NCBI GenBank assembly: GCA_009801085.1
Contig: VNWV01000055.1
Location: 1 to 64,000 of the forward strand
Origin: Lasiodiplodia sp. COLG20
Taxonomy: Eukaryota; Ascomycota; Dothideomycetes; Botryosphaeriales; Botryosphaeriaceae
Length of the DNA: 64,000 nucleotides
Reading direction: 5' to 3'
Each line of letters starts with the position of its first letter. The stretch's first letter is position 1. Shown in pieces: positions 45,736 through 56,364 of the stretch. The notes under the pieces were generated by a model. The model saw only the letters and a program-made list of their open reading frames with translations, made no database searches and was not told where the DNA came from. Position numbers and translations under genes: made by a program.

Positions 45736-47020
45736 ATGAACTCGAAAGCAAAAGCTGAAGGTTTGCTTGTGTTCGTTGTGTATCGTTCTATCTTCAGAGA
45801 TGGCCTTGCTCAAGTACGGAAGCCAAGCAAAGTCAAGGCCATTGTCCAAGAGCATTGGCTACTCTGCGAAAGTTCAGTGGGCGGTTTTGGCATTGGCAAG
45901 GTTGTTGATATCCTTGGAGACCTCTTGAGGACTGGAGTGTTCGAGTCAGAAGCACAAGCGCGTAAAGAATTCCCAGAGCTCTTCCGTAATTTCCTTCCGG
46001 CGGGCGTAGCACACGTGAGTGTCGGAACGACAGAACGACGGCTATCCTCAGAGCACGCCGAAGGGACAGAACAAAGGACCACCTTTCAGCTCGACGGAAG
46101 CTCGAAGAGTGGTATGTTTCTAGACAATTCCATACACATTGGAAACAGCCTCTAACACTTGTCGGGTAAAGCATCTACTTGTACGGCAATCTTGGAAGAA
46201 GACGAAACCGATCACCTGTCACGACCATGTCCACTACCTAAAGCCCTCCAGCACCGAATTTTGACAAGCACGCAATCAGTGCTTGAAACATGTTGCTTCG
46301 ATTTCGCTACCCAGTGGTTACCTACTGTGCTCCGTGAAAATGGCTGGGACTATGCAGTTGCATGCAAATTACAACTATGGATTCGCGTTTTGAAAAGCCA
46401 TGTGACACAATTGCCGGAGCACGCTTTTTGCAGCATCGACACACAATCGCTCGAAAACATGGCCAGGTCTATTCCGCGTCTTCGTCATACTGCTGTGCAT
46501 CGCCTATCCCTTACATCGAACGAACTTCTACAACTGCTCATATCTGCGGTTGAACTCACGGTAGTCTTGCATGACGAAACCCGTACCGAGAAACTAAGGA
46601 AAGTGCACGACAAACTTACGACTCAGATCGATTCGATAGATCGGAGTAAAAAGAAAATAAGAGACACTATCCGCCCTCAGCTCCGCAAAATCCAGGGTAT
46701 GAGAGCAGGTCTTGCCAACAGAGAAAAGTATCTTCTTTCGGAAACGAGACAGAGGAGAAGCAGGCAGACGATGTGGCTGTGAAGAAGTTAGAGGATTTAA
46801 TCTTAGAGGTGTTCTCAGACGAAAGATAGCTGGAGACATCCTTCCGCGGGGTGAGGGTGCAGGACTGCCAGTGGCATCCTGATAAGTTAGACAATGTCAA
46901 CAAGTTGGCTAGTCTAAGCGAGTGTACTACTGCACATGTCGATGCAAAAGAGAAGATTGGAAAAGAGAACGATGTCGAAAAAAATACAATTCTATTGGTT
47001 GAGCAAGCCGTATAGTCATC
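45736..47020 (+). pseudogene. Conserved fungal protein of unknown function, 3' part damaged
   Basis: Exon 1 (45736-46111) starts MNSKAKAEG and contains GGFGIGKVVDILGDLLRTGV and ARKEFPELFRNFLPAGVAHV. An intron with GTATGT donor and CTAAC branch (46112-46171) leads to exon 2. This has WLPTVLRENGWDYAVACKLQ, RHTAVHRLSLTSNELLQLL and a coiled-coil stretch (KLTTQIDSIDRSKKKIRDTI). The exon 2 frame stops at 46782. Another frame continues with VKKLEDLILEVFSDER-stop-LETSF and LDNVNKLASLSECTT, the tail shared with 21.3 and 55.8 kb. So a frameshift near 46750 and a TAG have cut off the tail. I recall such VHRL-type proteins as widespread and uncharacterised in Dothideomycetes. No enzymatic motif is visible. 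Confidence 0.7.
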
Positions 47021-47691
47021 TCTACGGGTCGGCAATGATCTATTTCGCCCATGAAAGTGAGGCGGACTTATTCTTTTCCAGGAAAACTGACCATATAGGC
47101 GGAGAGGCAGCGTGGAGCAATGTATTCAAGCACGGCTCTGGTTTGATGCATTGAAACCGGACACAAAGACAGCCATGAGTTTGAGTGTGGAAAATTGTGC
47201 AACTTACAGTAGCTTTCATAGGGTGGACAACCGGTTTCCTGACCTGTCCTCATTATTCCGCGTCGCCTTCGCTTTTCTGGTGTGTTTGCTGTTACTAATT
47301 CGGCCTCACTTGCCACCTTAACACTCACGTTACTGCTGCTAAAATCTCCCTCTACGTCTCATTAGTCTTGGCAATTTTCAGTCTCCCCGGTCCATCCCTG
47401 ATGGCAACCCGCAAGAGCACTCCAGTCCCCAGCTACTCACATTACAAATCCAATATGCTAGTTAGTCTTTATGTCAACTGTCTCTTGACTTGTCTTTGTT
47501 CGTTTCGCCTTCTGTATACAAACCCAGCTCGTATTCCGGCCGTGGCCAGCAGCTCTCTCCGCCTCGTTCTACGCTTCGAAATGAAACCAACTCAACTCAC
47601 TAATGCCAAATTTTGTGATCGTACAGCGAAGCCTAATTTCACTAGTCGTAAAAGTATGTAGCACTGCGTGGTGCTGTCCAAGAGCTTCGTC
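47021..47691. other. Intergenic
   Basis: Short plus-strand frames only, no domain. This is the 3' flank of the HET gene. Confidence 0.4.
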
Positions 47692-49692
47692 TCACACTTC
47701 AAATGGCCATTTGAATGTACAAGCACTCTTCCGATATCCGCTCACGTCCCAAACACCATTGATCCACGAAACACAGGAAAGTTTAGTGATTCCCATAGCA
47801 TCGCATTCACTTTCCACTTGGACGGATGCAAAGTTCTTCGGTTCTCGACTTCCATTCTTAGACCAACTCGTGAAGACCATCCTTGGCCTGTCGTCCAGAG
47901 AGCATGAAGCTGGGGAAACAAACATCCCTGAAGGTTGCGTTTGACCATCAAGGTATCCGAGCAGCAATGGCCTGCTTGGGTCTCGATATGCATCAAGCAC
48001 GGCTTCAACCATTCGGTTAATGAAGCTTGTAGCAGCAGTGTTCAAGCCTTGTTTATCCCTCCTCATATGCTCCACCAAGAAACCAGCAAGCTTGTCGAAG
48101 CCACGGCCGTTGAGCTTGTAAATGAGCAACCATAATACACTCTGCTGGGTCTTCCTTAGGTTTGTTTTCTTTCGCTCGCCTTTCAAAAGTTGTCTCTCCT
48201 TTCTTGCTATCCGTTTTCGGTCCTCACTCGAGAACTTCAGGGTTCCACGCAGTGCGAAGACCCAACCAGATGTTTTGATCCCATAGTCCGTCAGCACTAC
48301 TTCTGGAAATCGACAGTGTGTCATGAAAGAATGGTTGTAAGCCGGGCCTGGAATCTCTAGGGGTAGAGAAGATGCACGCAGACATTTCTGTACAGGCTTT
48401 GCAAGCAATGTTTTAGTCCTTCCTGCGGCGGTAGTGGCGTCGTAATGGGGTCCACTTTTGAAGATTTCTCCATTCAAGAAGTACAAGGCCATGATTGCGG
48501 TGCTCAGGCTAAATTTCCCAACCTTGAGTGGTTCGATGTCCAACCCGATGGGATAGTTGCAACAATTGGCCAGAATAGCAATCCTGTCGTCATGGTATTC
48601 GCAACCCTTTCGTTCTAGATTGGATAAAATGCTGACAGTGGTGTTTGTGAATGTCGCGGATGTTCCAGTTGTTGTTGACGAATCTATCCGATCCCAGATG
48701 TTGTATTGCATCACTTTATGGAGCATTTCTCGTGGATAAGAACGCTTCGCAGCGTCAAGCGCAAGAAGGAATCTTGTTGCTGTTTGTCGGAAACGTTTCG
48801 AGGGAACTTGAAGCTCTCCTGGTACGCTCCCATAGTCGAACCGCCCATCCTTAGGGAGTGAAGGATCACACGGTATCAAATAAAGCATGCGATCCGAAGC
48901 ACAAAGATCTTCTTGGAAAATCCATGCTCTTTTCCATCGTTTATCGTGTAGGATCTTTCGCAGAACACGGAAGATGCTCGAGATTCGTTCCTCAGATATG
49001 TCTTGGTTGAATCTCGGGTCGTTCTCTGAGTTGCGCCGGAAGCAGGATCTACTGATCAAGTCCGTAAGAGATTCCAGTTCCCTTTTCGTCTGAATTCGTT
49101 CTCCGATCAAACCAACGGCAAGTTTACTGTTGCGATAGACTCGGTCCATTGCCTGAATGTCCTTGTTCTTCTCCAACGTGTTGTGCTGATCAATGCAATC
49201 TTTGTCATTCCATATGTACCGGATGCCTCGAGCTTTCGCAACGTTGATGACCCTGTCAAAGAAAAAATCTGGAAACCCGCTAGAGCGAAGGGCTCCTTCA
49301 GGCGTGCGAATCCTGTATTGAAAGGAAGAGTGTGGCCGTTGCCCTTCATCCGCAGATTTCCATCGCCACGAAACGGCCATGTAAGGATGGCCTGTGACTT
49401 TCTCACGTCTAGTGAGATCCAGTGTGCGAACAGGTAGGTCTATGGGGTTTTGTTTTGGTGATGCAGGTGGCGCAGCAACATGGCTTCCATTCTGCATTTT
49501 TCTTTCCCCATCTTGAAAGGTAGACGATATGTCTAAGAAACGTAGCTTCGAGGCTTGTTTCTTGGTCTCCTCCCGGGACTGTGCATGATTCTGTACCTGT
49601 AACAGATGCGCAACCAAGGTAGAAGCACTTCCGTCATGGATATCCAGTAGAGATCGCTTGGTGTCTGATTTCCTGTCCTTGGCTGAGCTCAT
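47692..49692 (-). CDS. HET-domain (heterokaryon incompatibility) protein
   Basis: A single uninterrupted frame of 666 residues starts at MSSAKDRKS (an in-frame ATG 162 bases upstream would add a low-complexity leader encoded by a GA repeat, so I reject it). The HET domain spans about residues 104-200: YMAVSWRW, FDRVINVAKARGIRYIWNDK, DCIDQHNTLEKN, MDRVYRNSKLAVGL. Downstream, DDRIAILANCCNYPIGLDIE is the conserved block often found C-terminal to the domain. HET proteins trigger cell death when incompatible hyphae fuse. The gene is intact among damaged neighbours. It stands about 2.9 kb from the patatin relic and within 5 kb of the deaminase relic, both also associated with allorecognition or defence. 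Confidence 0.93.
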   Translation of the reverse strand: MSSAKDRKSDTKRSLLDIHDGSASTLVAHLLQVQNHAQSREETKKQASKLRFLDISSTFQDGERKMQNGSHVAAPPASPKQNPIDLPVRTLDLTRREKVTGHPYMAVSWRWKSADEGQRPHSSFQYRIRTPEGALRSSGFPDFFFDRVINVAKARGIRYIWNDKDCIDQHNTLEKNKDIQAMDRVYRNSKLAVGLIGERIQTKRELESLTDLISRSCFRRNSENDPRFNQDISEERISSIFRVLRKILHDKRWKRAWIFQEDLCASDRMLYLIPCDPSLPKDGRFDYGSVPGELQVPSKRFRQTATRFLLALDAAKRSYPREMLHKVMQYNIWDRIDSSTTTGTSATFTNTTVSILSNLERKGCEYHDDRIAILANCCNYPIGLDIEPLKVGKFSLSTAIMALYFLNGEIFKSGPHYDATTAAGRTKTLLAKPVQKCLRASSLPLEIPGPAYNHSFMTHCRFPEVVLTDYGIKTSGWVFALRGTLKFSSEDRKRIARKERQLLKGERKKTNLRKTQQSVLWLLIYKLNGRGFDKLAGFLVEHMRRDKQGLNTAATSFINRMVEAVLDAYRDPSRPLLLGYLDGQTQPSGMFVSPASCSLDDRPRMVFTSWSKNGSREPKNFASVQVESECDAMGITKLSCVSWINGVWDVSGYRKSACTFKWPFEV

Positions 49693-49740
49693 GACTTGTC
49701 TTCCTTTATTCCTTTGGGCTTCACTGAATGATAGGTGAAG

Positions 49741-49766
49741 AGAGAAAGAGAGAGAGAGAGAGAGAG
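49741..49766. repeat. GA microsatellite
   Basis: An (AG)n tract sits about 50 bases upstream of the HET start codon, in the likely 5' leader. Confidence 0.9.
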
Positions 49767-50572
49767 TGATTAGTTGGAGCTGATAGCGCACCTCTTGCTG
49801 AGCGCTGCTGCCTAAATGGCGGTGACGGTGCTTGGCGGCAAATCCCACAAACAAGATATATACGCGAATCCTAAGACCTAGTTAGTTATAAATTAGCTAT
49901 TGAGAATAGTCCTCGTTTCAGTTATCTGGCCTCATACTGGACTGACTACCTGTACGGATTGCGTCTATGCGCTGGCGGTTGGAAGATTATCAACATGCTG
50001 TCGCAGACCAAGTTCTCCGTTTGGCGTTACGGTTGCACTAAGGCAATGTATTTCTATCGGTGATACGGCGGAACTCCTATTCCAGGAGCGGCCTGTCTCT
50101 ATAAATTGCGGAACAGGTATTGAGTACCCTATTTGGTGTTAAATTTTTTTGTGCTCCAGTCCTCCTTGATCGACCTTCCTGAATGGACAGTCGTGGTTGA
50201 CGTGTAGATGAAATTTTAGATCGTGTCAAAGCCGCATCCCAACAGCCCGCAGAGGCACATCCCAGGAGACCACTAATTACCTCTGCGCTGGAGCATCCAT
50301 CAGATAAACGTCTCTGTTAGACACTACCAGCCGTGGACGCGTGCAAGAGGATTTCGCGGCGATCGCACCAAGCTCAGTCACTTGGTACACGTAACCCAGT
50401 CTTGGCAGCGCCTGCACCTCCGCGCCCCTCGCCTGCTGCGCCGCAGCGCTTCGTAAAAATTACAAATACCCAGGGTTTTCTCGCCCTGTTTGTCCAGTTA
50501 TGACTACAGAACAACAGACGGCTAGAGAGCCATATCCTTATCATGTAAGTTCAGAGCCTACATTGCAAAGCG
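49767..50572. other. Intergenic, divergent promoter region
   Basis: This lies between the divergent HET and C2H2 genes. An ATG at 50499 followed by a GTAAGT donor at 50544 and acceptor near 50584 might be the first exon of the C2H2 gene, but the phases I tried do not join. Confidence 0.45.
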
Positions 50573-51331
50573 GTGCGCTTAACAGGCTCCAGGGACTACT
50601 GCGACAAATGTGATCGGTGGTTTCGGAACATTCGGGATCACTACATTCACTCGTCCAAGCATATCCACTGCGAGCGTTGCAATCGCGATTTCGTTTCGGC
50701 TAGCGCGCGTCAGGACCATTGGAATACGTCCTATGCTCACAACCTTTGCGGCGACTGCGGATTCGATGGTGAAGACTGGGACGAGCTTAGGGATCACTAC
50801 ACTACGGCTGGTTGCTCTCCGTACAGGTGTTATGGCTGTGATGCATGGTTCGTCACCTATCGCTCATACAAAGCGCACTTAACTGCCGTTGTCGCGTGCC
50901 GCAAGTGCGACAAGCACTGCATCAACCAGAACAACCTCGATCAGCATATGATCACACATAAGGTTCCTAGGATCGAGTGCTGGGGCTGTTACCGCAAGTT
51001 CATTCGCATGTCTCACATGATTCTCCACCTCGAGTCTGGGCACTGTTTTTCCGGCTGCCGCCTTTATGACATCAACTACGCGCTTATTTCCAAATGCAAC
51101 AATTTGCGTCACTTTATCAACCCGGACTTTTTCCAGGACTTCCGCCGTGGCATCGACATTCAGCAAGCCTATGGTCGGGCGTTTCCGTTCGAGTGTAGGG
51201 GGTGCAGTAACACCTTCCGCCTACTTAGCGGCTTGTGCCAGCATCTAGAAAGCAGCGGCAGTTGTGATCAACGCATCTCAGACATATCTTTCTATTCGTT
51301 GCAGAAGCAGTTCGAGCGGCGGTTCCTGTAA
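50573..51331 (+). CDS. C2H2-type multi-zinc-finger protein
   Basis: An intact frame of about 250 residues holds a series of irregular Cys2-His2 fingers (CDKCDRWFRNIRDHYIHSSK, CERCNRDFVSASARQDH, CGDCGFDGEDWDELRDH, CYGCDAWFVTYRSYKAH, CRKCDKHCINQNNLDQH, CWGCYRKFIRMSHMILH). A later one is ECRGCSNTFRLLSGLCQH. Spacers vary, as in the fungal C2H2 protein families of unknown target. The frame begins with GTG, not ATG, so the true start must be in an upstream exon (see 50499) or this ORF is 5' incomplete. Nucleic-acid or protein binding is inferred; no enzymatic domain is seen. There are no internal lesions. Confidence 0.78.
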   Translation: MRLTGSRDYCDKCDRWFRNIRDHYIHSSKHIHCERCNRDFVSASARQDHWNTSYAHNLCGDCGFDGEDWDELRDHYTTAGCSPYRCYGCDAWFVTYRSYKAHLTAVVACRKCDKHCINQNNLDQHMITHKVPRIECWGCYRKFIRMSHMILHLESGHCFSGCRLYDINYALISKCNNLRHFINPDFFQDFRRGIDIQQAYGRAFPFECRGCSNTFRLLSGLCQHLESSGSCDQRISDISFYSLQKQFERRFL

Positions 51332-52561
51332 AATCATTTCCGTTCGGCATTTCCGGCAATCTCCCTATTTGAGAATATGCGAAGGGACATGCACAAGCCT
51401 GATATCTATGATATCTAGGCTACCGTATTCAATTTGCCGGTATGGAGGCAATAATGATCGCTTGTTCACGTAGATGAAATCATGTTCCCTTTTGCCTTGT
51501 GTACTGGCGGACATGTAAAGGTTCCATACGCTGTAGTTGACAGAAACCTTGAACAACACTATGGCTCCTGGACAGGTAAGGATGGTTGAGATCATTAGAG
51601 CAAGCCCGACGTGCCAGTTTTATGTTTTTATTCGAAAGTGACAGTTTCGCAGTTAAGCAAAATGTGCCTTGTTAATTACAGGCGAGGAACAGGAACGGAG
51701 TGTGGTAGAATTTTGATGTCTCTCGAACCGCCTGCGCACGCTCTGAACAGAATCCAATGAAAGCGGGAGAGAATGGGAAAGAGGGCTGTTTATAATTAAA
51801 TACAGGTCTTAGTAGTTTCTCCGCAATAGCAGCAGTCTCGCAGGGAATTGGTGGGTATTTCAGGCGAAAGACGGGGAGATCTTTCATGCATGCTTGGAGG
51901 GTGGAGCAGAAATCAGGACTGGTGGACTGGGAAACCGGCCGACGGGCTAAAGGAGCGGTAAATGCCGGATTTGCGGGTAGTCAAGGCGGTAATTCGGTTT
52001 CTGGAGTCGAATGCATGGCTGTCCGGCTAGGGTAGAACTGGTGGAGCGGTATAGCTGCCGTAAGACCACTAAAAAGAGTTGGGCTGAGAAGTGGGACAAT
52101 GGAACAATGACTGAAAGGCGTGGAAATGTACGGGCAACTTCCTTGTCCCCATAGAAGAAATCGTAGCCCGAATAGACCATCCTAATTCAATCAGATCCTC
52201 CCATATATCTTGGGGTACGATTGAGCCTTTTCATTAAGGCTTATGCATTTATCGAAATATTTGATTATTGACCTTCATGCTTTTTTGCCTTACCCGCTAC
52301 GTACCGATCAAGAACTGTAGCTTAAGGGGACTTTCCCCCACCACTAACTCTACTCTTCAATGGCATCTACCAATTCATTCTCTACTCACCAAAATCCAAC
52401 ATCACTTGAAATAAAAGGCACCATTAGAAATGAGGAGTGAATTCAATCTGCGGCCTGCCTCTCATCAACCGGACGATACATGTAACAGAGTGTCTTAAGT
52501 CCCACTAAAGACGGCTAGCACCAGCGAATACAAGGTACGTTTAGTATTCATGTGATCGTCC
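51332..52561. other. Intergenic
   Basis: No domain was found on either strand. Confidence 0.4.
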
Positions 52562-54049
52562 TCATATCTCCTTCCCTTGTCTCAGGGCCGTGAGTGAGTC
52601 CTGGAGAGGGTTGTCCGATGCTGTGATACCTGTCGTTGAGTCTGTGTGCCATTCGACCGGACTACCACGCTCTGATATTTGATGCAGGGCTTCCTTTCTC
52701 AGTATCGGTATGATCGAGTTCAGTATGTCATGTTGGTGGGTTCGCGCCTTTTCCTTGTCTTCGAGATCTAGATCCGGTGGCCGCCAGTTCAAGTAGATCT
52801 TCTGGTGGGATGCAGGTTCAACAAAACACCCTGGGTGGTTTCGTATTTAGAGCAGACAGCAGTAACAGGCGGGCTTGCTGCAGCCGATATACCGGTCTGA
52901 GTCGATAAAGGGCAATCGCTTGGTGTAAAAATGCTCAAGGAGGTTAATATCGCAATGGACGCGTGGTAAGAAGTTCCGATCTTTGTAGAACGACATAAAA
53001 CGAGAATACAGTCCGAATTGCTCAGACATATGAGCGAGCATCACCTGATAGCAAGCAACTTCGCTCTTTGCGTTGGATGGAAGCATGCGAACGACGATGC
53101 TGTCGAAATTTGTCTTGGCATCTGTCGGCGGCGGATGCTGTGAGGGCGGTGGCGTTTTCACACAGCGGATTTCGTAGCCCTCGAAAAGGTAGGGCAGTCT
53201 TCTAGTGGCATCAATTAAGTATATCGTAGCATGAAAGTGGAAGCCTGACCGTCCTATGTAGTGTTTCGCCTGCTCGAACGGATTCGATCGTAGATTTTTA
53301 TCGTTGCAGTAGAGGTACTTCTAGCTCCAAACCCCAAGCTGTCTTATCTAAGGTGCTTTCCGTGCTTCGTAGCACGACTGACAAAGCAGGGATGGGTCCG
53401 CAGTATCGAACTTAAAAAGTTCAAGCCAGACAAAGAGCTCTTGATCTTGTTTCGTTAGTTCATCACCAATGGCCAATCAGGCTTTGAACATACCGTTGTC
53501 AAGACCTTGCCTAGATATCAAGGTGAAACAACTCTGCAGGCACCGAGCCAGGCATGACCAGTACTTTTTAACCCGGCTTCGGGCAAAGAGAACGAAGTCC
53601 CTGGATAGTGCTCGAGCCTCTTCGGATGCATCTTTTTCTGGGGCTTGAGCCGCATCCTTTAGCTTCCCCAAAGTTCTATCTAGGAAGTCTGTCACCCTTT
53701 GACACAGATTCTTGTTTGCGCTGATCCAAAAAACCGGACCTTGTAGTTTTCCCTCCAACGCGATCGATGTGACCGTATCACCACCCTTTTCGTAGTCGTA
53801 GGTGTACGCTAAGCAGTTAAAGAGAGTCCTACGTAGCTGGCAATTCGAGAGATCGGCCGGCTTCCTACGTGCTAACCGAGAGATGCGCTCGCCTCTCGTT
53901 TGGCCCAGGGCGCGGAGAAGGACAAGTGGCTCGTAAAAGCGACTCAGAAGACGTTGTTGCGGGCTCGTTCGGGGTCCACCCGGGGTCTGCGCTCCTGGTG
54001 AGCAGCACTCACAAGCGTCGGTAAATCTCGGCTTCTTGCGTCGTGGCAT
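52562..54049 (-). pseudogene. OTT_1508-type deaminase pseudogene with four in-frame stops
   Basis: From MPRRKKPRFTD at 54049 one continuous frame of 496 codons runs to 52562, interrupted by stops at 53477-53479 (TGA), 53348-53350 (TAG), 53321-53323 (TAG) and 52847-52849 (TAA), with no frameshift. The N-terminal part is helical and Arg-rich. The C-terminal deaminase part has HCDINLLEHFYTKRLPFIDS, DRYIGCSKPACYCC, HPGCFVEPASHQKIYLNW and WHTDSTTGIT. The usual His-x-Glu of the zinc-deaminase fold is HCD here. The fold belongs to nucleic-acid or nucleotide deaminases; in fungi the substrate is unknown. Stops at former CAG/CGA-type codons with preserved length suggest inactivation by C-to-T mutation (RIP). 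The expected residue before IRNHPG is Tyr. Confidence 0.87.
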
Positions 54050-55599
54050 TGCGAAGAAATTGGCATGTAAGATGCTGGTCTAGACAGATGTTAACAATGG
54101 CCGAGGGAACAGGACATGCTCCTATTACACGAAGCTGTCTTGAGATTGCTACCAACGATACGATCGTCGCATCTGTCTTATCTGTGTGCCCTCAGATGCA
54201 CCATTGTCAAGCTTGATTGGCGATTAGAGCTGGCACATGCGAAGGCAGAGTACTGAATCCGTGAGAATCCGATTCAACGTGCACTTGGAGTCAGACGCTG
54301 CTTCATTAAAAGCCATTAGCCTTCTGACGTGGCAGCTCGGTCAAGCTAAACTATATTCTTCGATTTGTCTTTTTCATCAAAGCAATAAGGTGGCTCCTTG
54401 TTCCGCGAGTGATCCGGGAAAAGGCAAAGTATTTGGTCCACTACTCCCCGCACTTCCGCATTCCGTAAGCTACTAAACTCTGGGTGCGATAAGCTGGAAC
54501 AAATCGAGCGATACTAAGTAAGAGTGCATGTAAGATTAGAAACTATATCGCCAGGCAAGTGCGAACTTCCGTTGCTCCGGTGAAAGTTGAATGAAAAAAT
54601 TCACGTGCAAACACATTTCGTTAATTTTCCGGTCGCTTGTCCCCTCTTGTTACTCTTCATCGCAGTTTCCTATGCAATTGTCCGACAAATTATCTCTGCC
54701 ATCTGTTTCCGCAGCTTCCTTCCACGAGACCAGCTGATCAATCCCCACCTGAACGGGCTCCCCAAAAAGCCTTGATACCTATGCTTTATTGTAACAACCT
54801 TCTTTTCGATTTTCTTCGTTTCCAGTGGCTACCATCTGCACCGTTCGTAGGCGATTTGGTGAATATTAGAAGTCTGCCGCTGAAGGAGTTGCTTTCGAAT
54901 ATCTTTTTTTAAGTGTACATGGCTAGCTTCATTATTTGTTCACGTGATGCACTCAGCTCCTGCACCACAGGAGGAGCGGTTACTAAAAATAAATTAACCC
55001 CAACCCAGCGCTTCCTAAAGAATTACCATGTGATAAACTAACCCAACCCTGGGTACCACTATTAACTGTGTTTTTAAACACTAATTTGGCTTTCCCGACC
55101 TTCCAATGTCTGCGGATAAAGATGGTGGGAACATATACGCGACCGTTGGAGTGTCGACCTTACACGTTAATCGCGGCCAAGTTATCACACGAACTCATTT
55201 GGAGTGATATTATTAATATGCTGGGTTTACCGAAAATAATAAGGCGCTGACGCAGCAAGACGATGTGAGCGATGACGAGATTAAACGGCATTCCGGCGCG
55301 ACAGATGTTTGGAGAAACGCAGATGAAAGTGAGAGAGCGTGTCAAACAAATGTAAATGTACAAGAGGGTAGCGGGCTTTGTGAAGCTGACGTGCAGAGAT
55401 CCAAGCTTACAGCTATAAATCAACAACATGCATGCAAACATGTTCCAAGGAGGACCACTAATATCTATACTTAGCAAGCCATCGGCGTATACGCCCCAGC
55501 ACGCATGAGCTATGTAACCAGCCTTAAAACTAAATGCTGTCCAACTCCACTTCTGCACTGAAAAGCTCGATCTCATCAATGCAAACGTCGAGTGTAAGA
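54050..55599. other. Intergenic with palindromic element
   Basis: No gene is supported. This holds palindromic copy C at 54915-54985. A hydrophobic minus-strand frame at 55160-55579 is probably chance. Confidence 0.45.
54915..54985. repeat. Palindromic repeat element, copy C
   Basis: gtgtacatggctagcttcat, then cacgtgatgcactcagctcc and tgcaccacaggagg. It matches copy B over roughly 70 bases and copy A in the core. Confidence 0.6.
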
Positions 55600-55900
55600 C
55601 CTGAGATTCCCGTCCCCGGCTGCAGATAGCACTAGAGAACAGAAGCTACGAAGGGGCTAATGCGCTACAGATCCTGAGGAACCCGAATGATGTAGCTAAC
55701 GCTCGTGTTATCTTTAGGGCTGAAGCGGACGAAGAGCTCCTTAGGTCGGACCTTGGGTGGTAAGATACGGCCTTCCTAGAGGATAGGATCCGGGGCTGCT
55801 AGTAGTATCAAAAAAGAGTAGACAATGTCAGCAATTCTAAATAGTAGCTCACTATAATGCGTGCTGAGTTTAATGAAAAACGAGCCTAACCATCTCTGTC
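55600..55900 (+). pseudogene. Tail-family fragment, copy 3
   Basis: Broken frames encode LRNPNDVANARVIFRAEADE, ELLRSDLGW-stop-DTAF and RVDNVSNS. This aligns with copies at 21.2-21.45 kb and 46.75-47.0 kb. Here the Trp codon is retained where the others have TAG. No longer coding. Confidence 0.65.
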
Positions 55901-55976
55901 GTATGTGACCAGATAGGTTTATTAGCTTAATAGTTCATTCTGAGACGACCTCAGGCTCAACACTCGTTCACTTTTG

Positions 55977-56010
55977 ACCGATCAAGCGCAAATTACATCA
56001 TACATCACGA
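55977..56010 (-). repeat. Patatin-gene snippet, copy 3
   Basis: gaccgatcaagcgcaaatta is shared with 18465 and 44768. It lies about 80 bases from tail-family copy 3. Confidence 0.5.
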
Positions 56011-56364
56011 CCCCGCACAGATTTCGGTGGTGTGTGATCACGAAAGCCACAGAATGGGAACCAGTACACAAAACTGTTGATCGAAACTCGATTGTTTTTC
56101 TCAATGAGTGACATTGGCTATAGATATCTGAAACTATAACCGAGGCGAATAGAAGAATCAACAGAACAAAGACAATAAAGCATGGATAATCTAGCGATTG
56201 CGTTCACCTCCCATCAATTTTTCCGAAGATTAATTGATATTCAGCCTCTCATGGCAAGCCTTCGAAAGACAAAGAAGAAAAAAAAAAAGTGGCCTTTCTC
56301 ACACAATAGGAAGATTGAATCCAAACACATTTGCACCCAGCGCAAATCCAGCTCCGAGAATAAC
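56011..56364. other. Intergenic, 3' flank of the fusion gene
   Basis: No domain signal. It includes a short A-rich run at 56277-56288. Confidence 0.45.

Noticed and set aside
47742..49437. Open frames on the opposite strand of the HET gene
   Set aside because: They are shadows; only the minus-strand frame carries HET motifs over its full length.
55160..55579. Hydrophobic 139-residue minus-strand frame
   Set aside because: AT-rich DNA gives hydrophobic codons by chance; no domain or conserved pattern.
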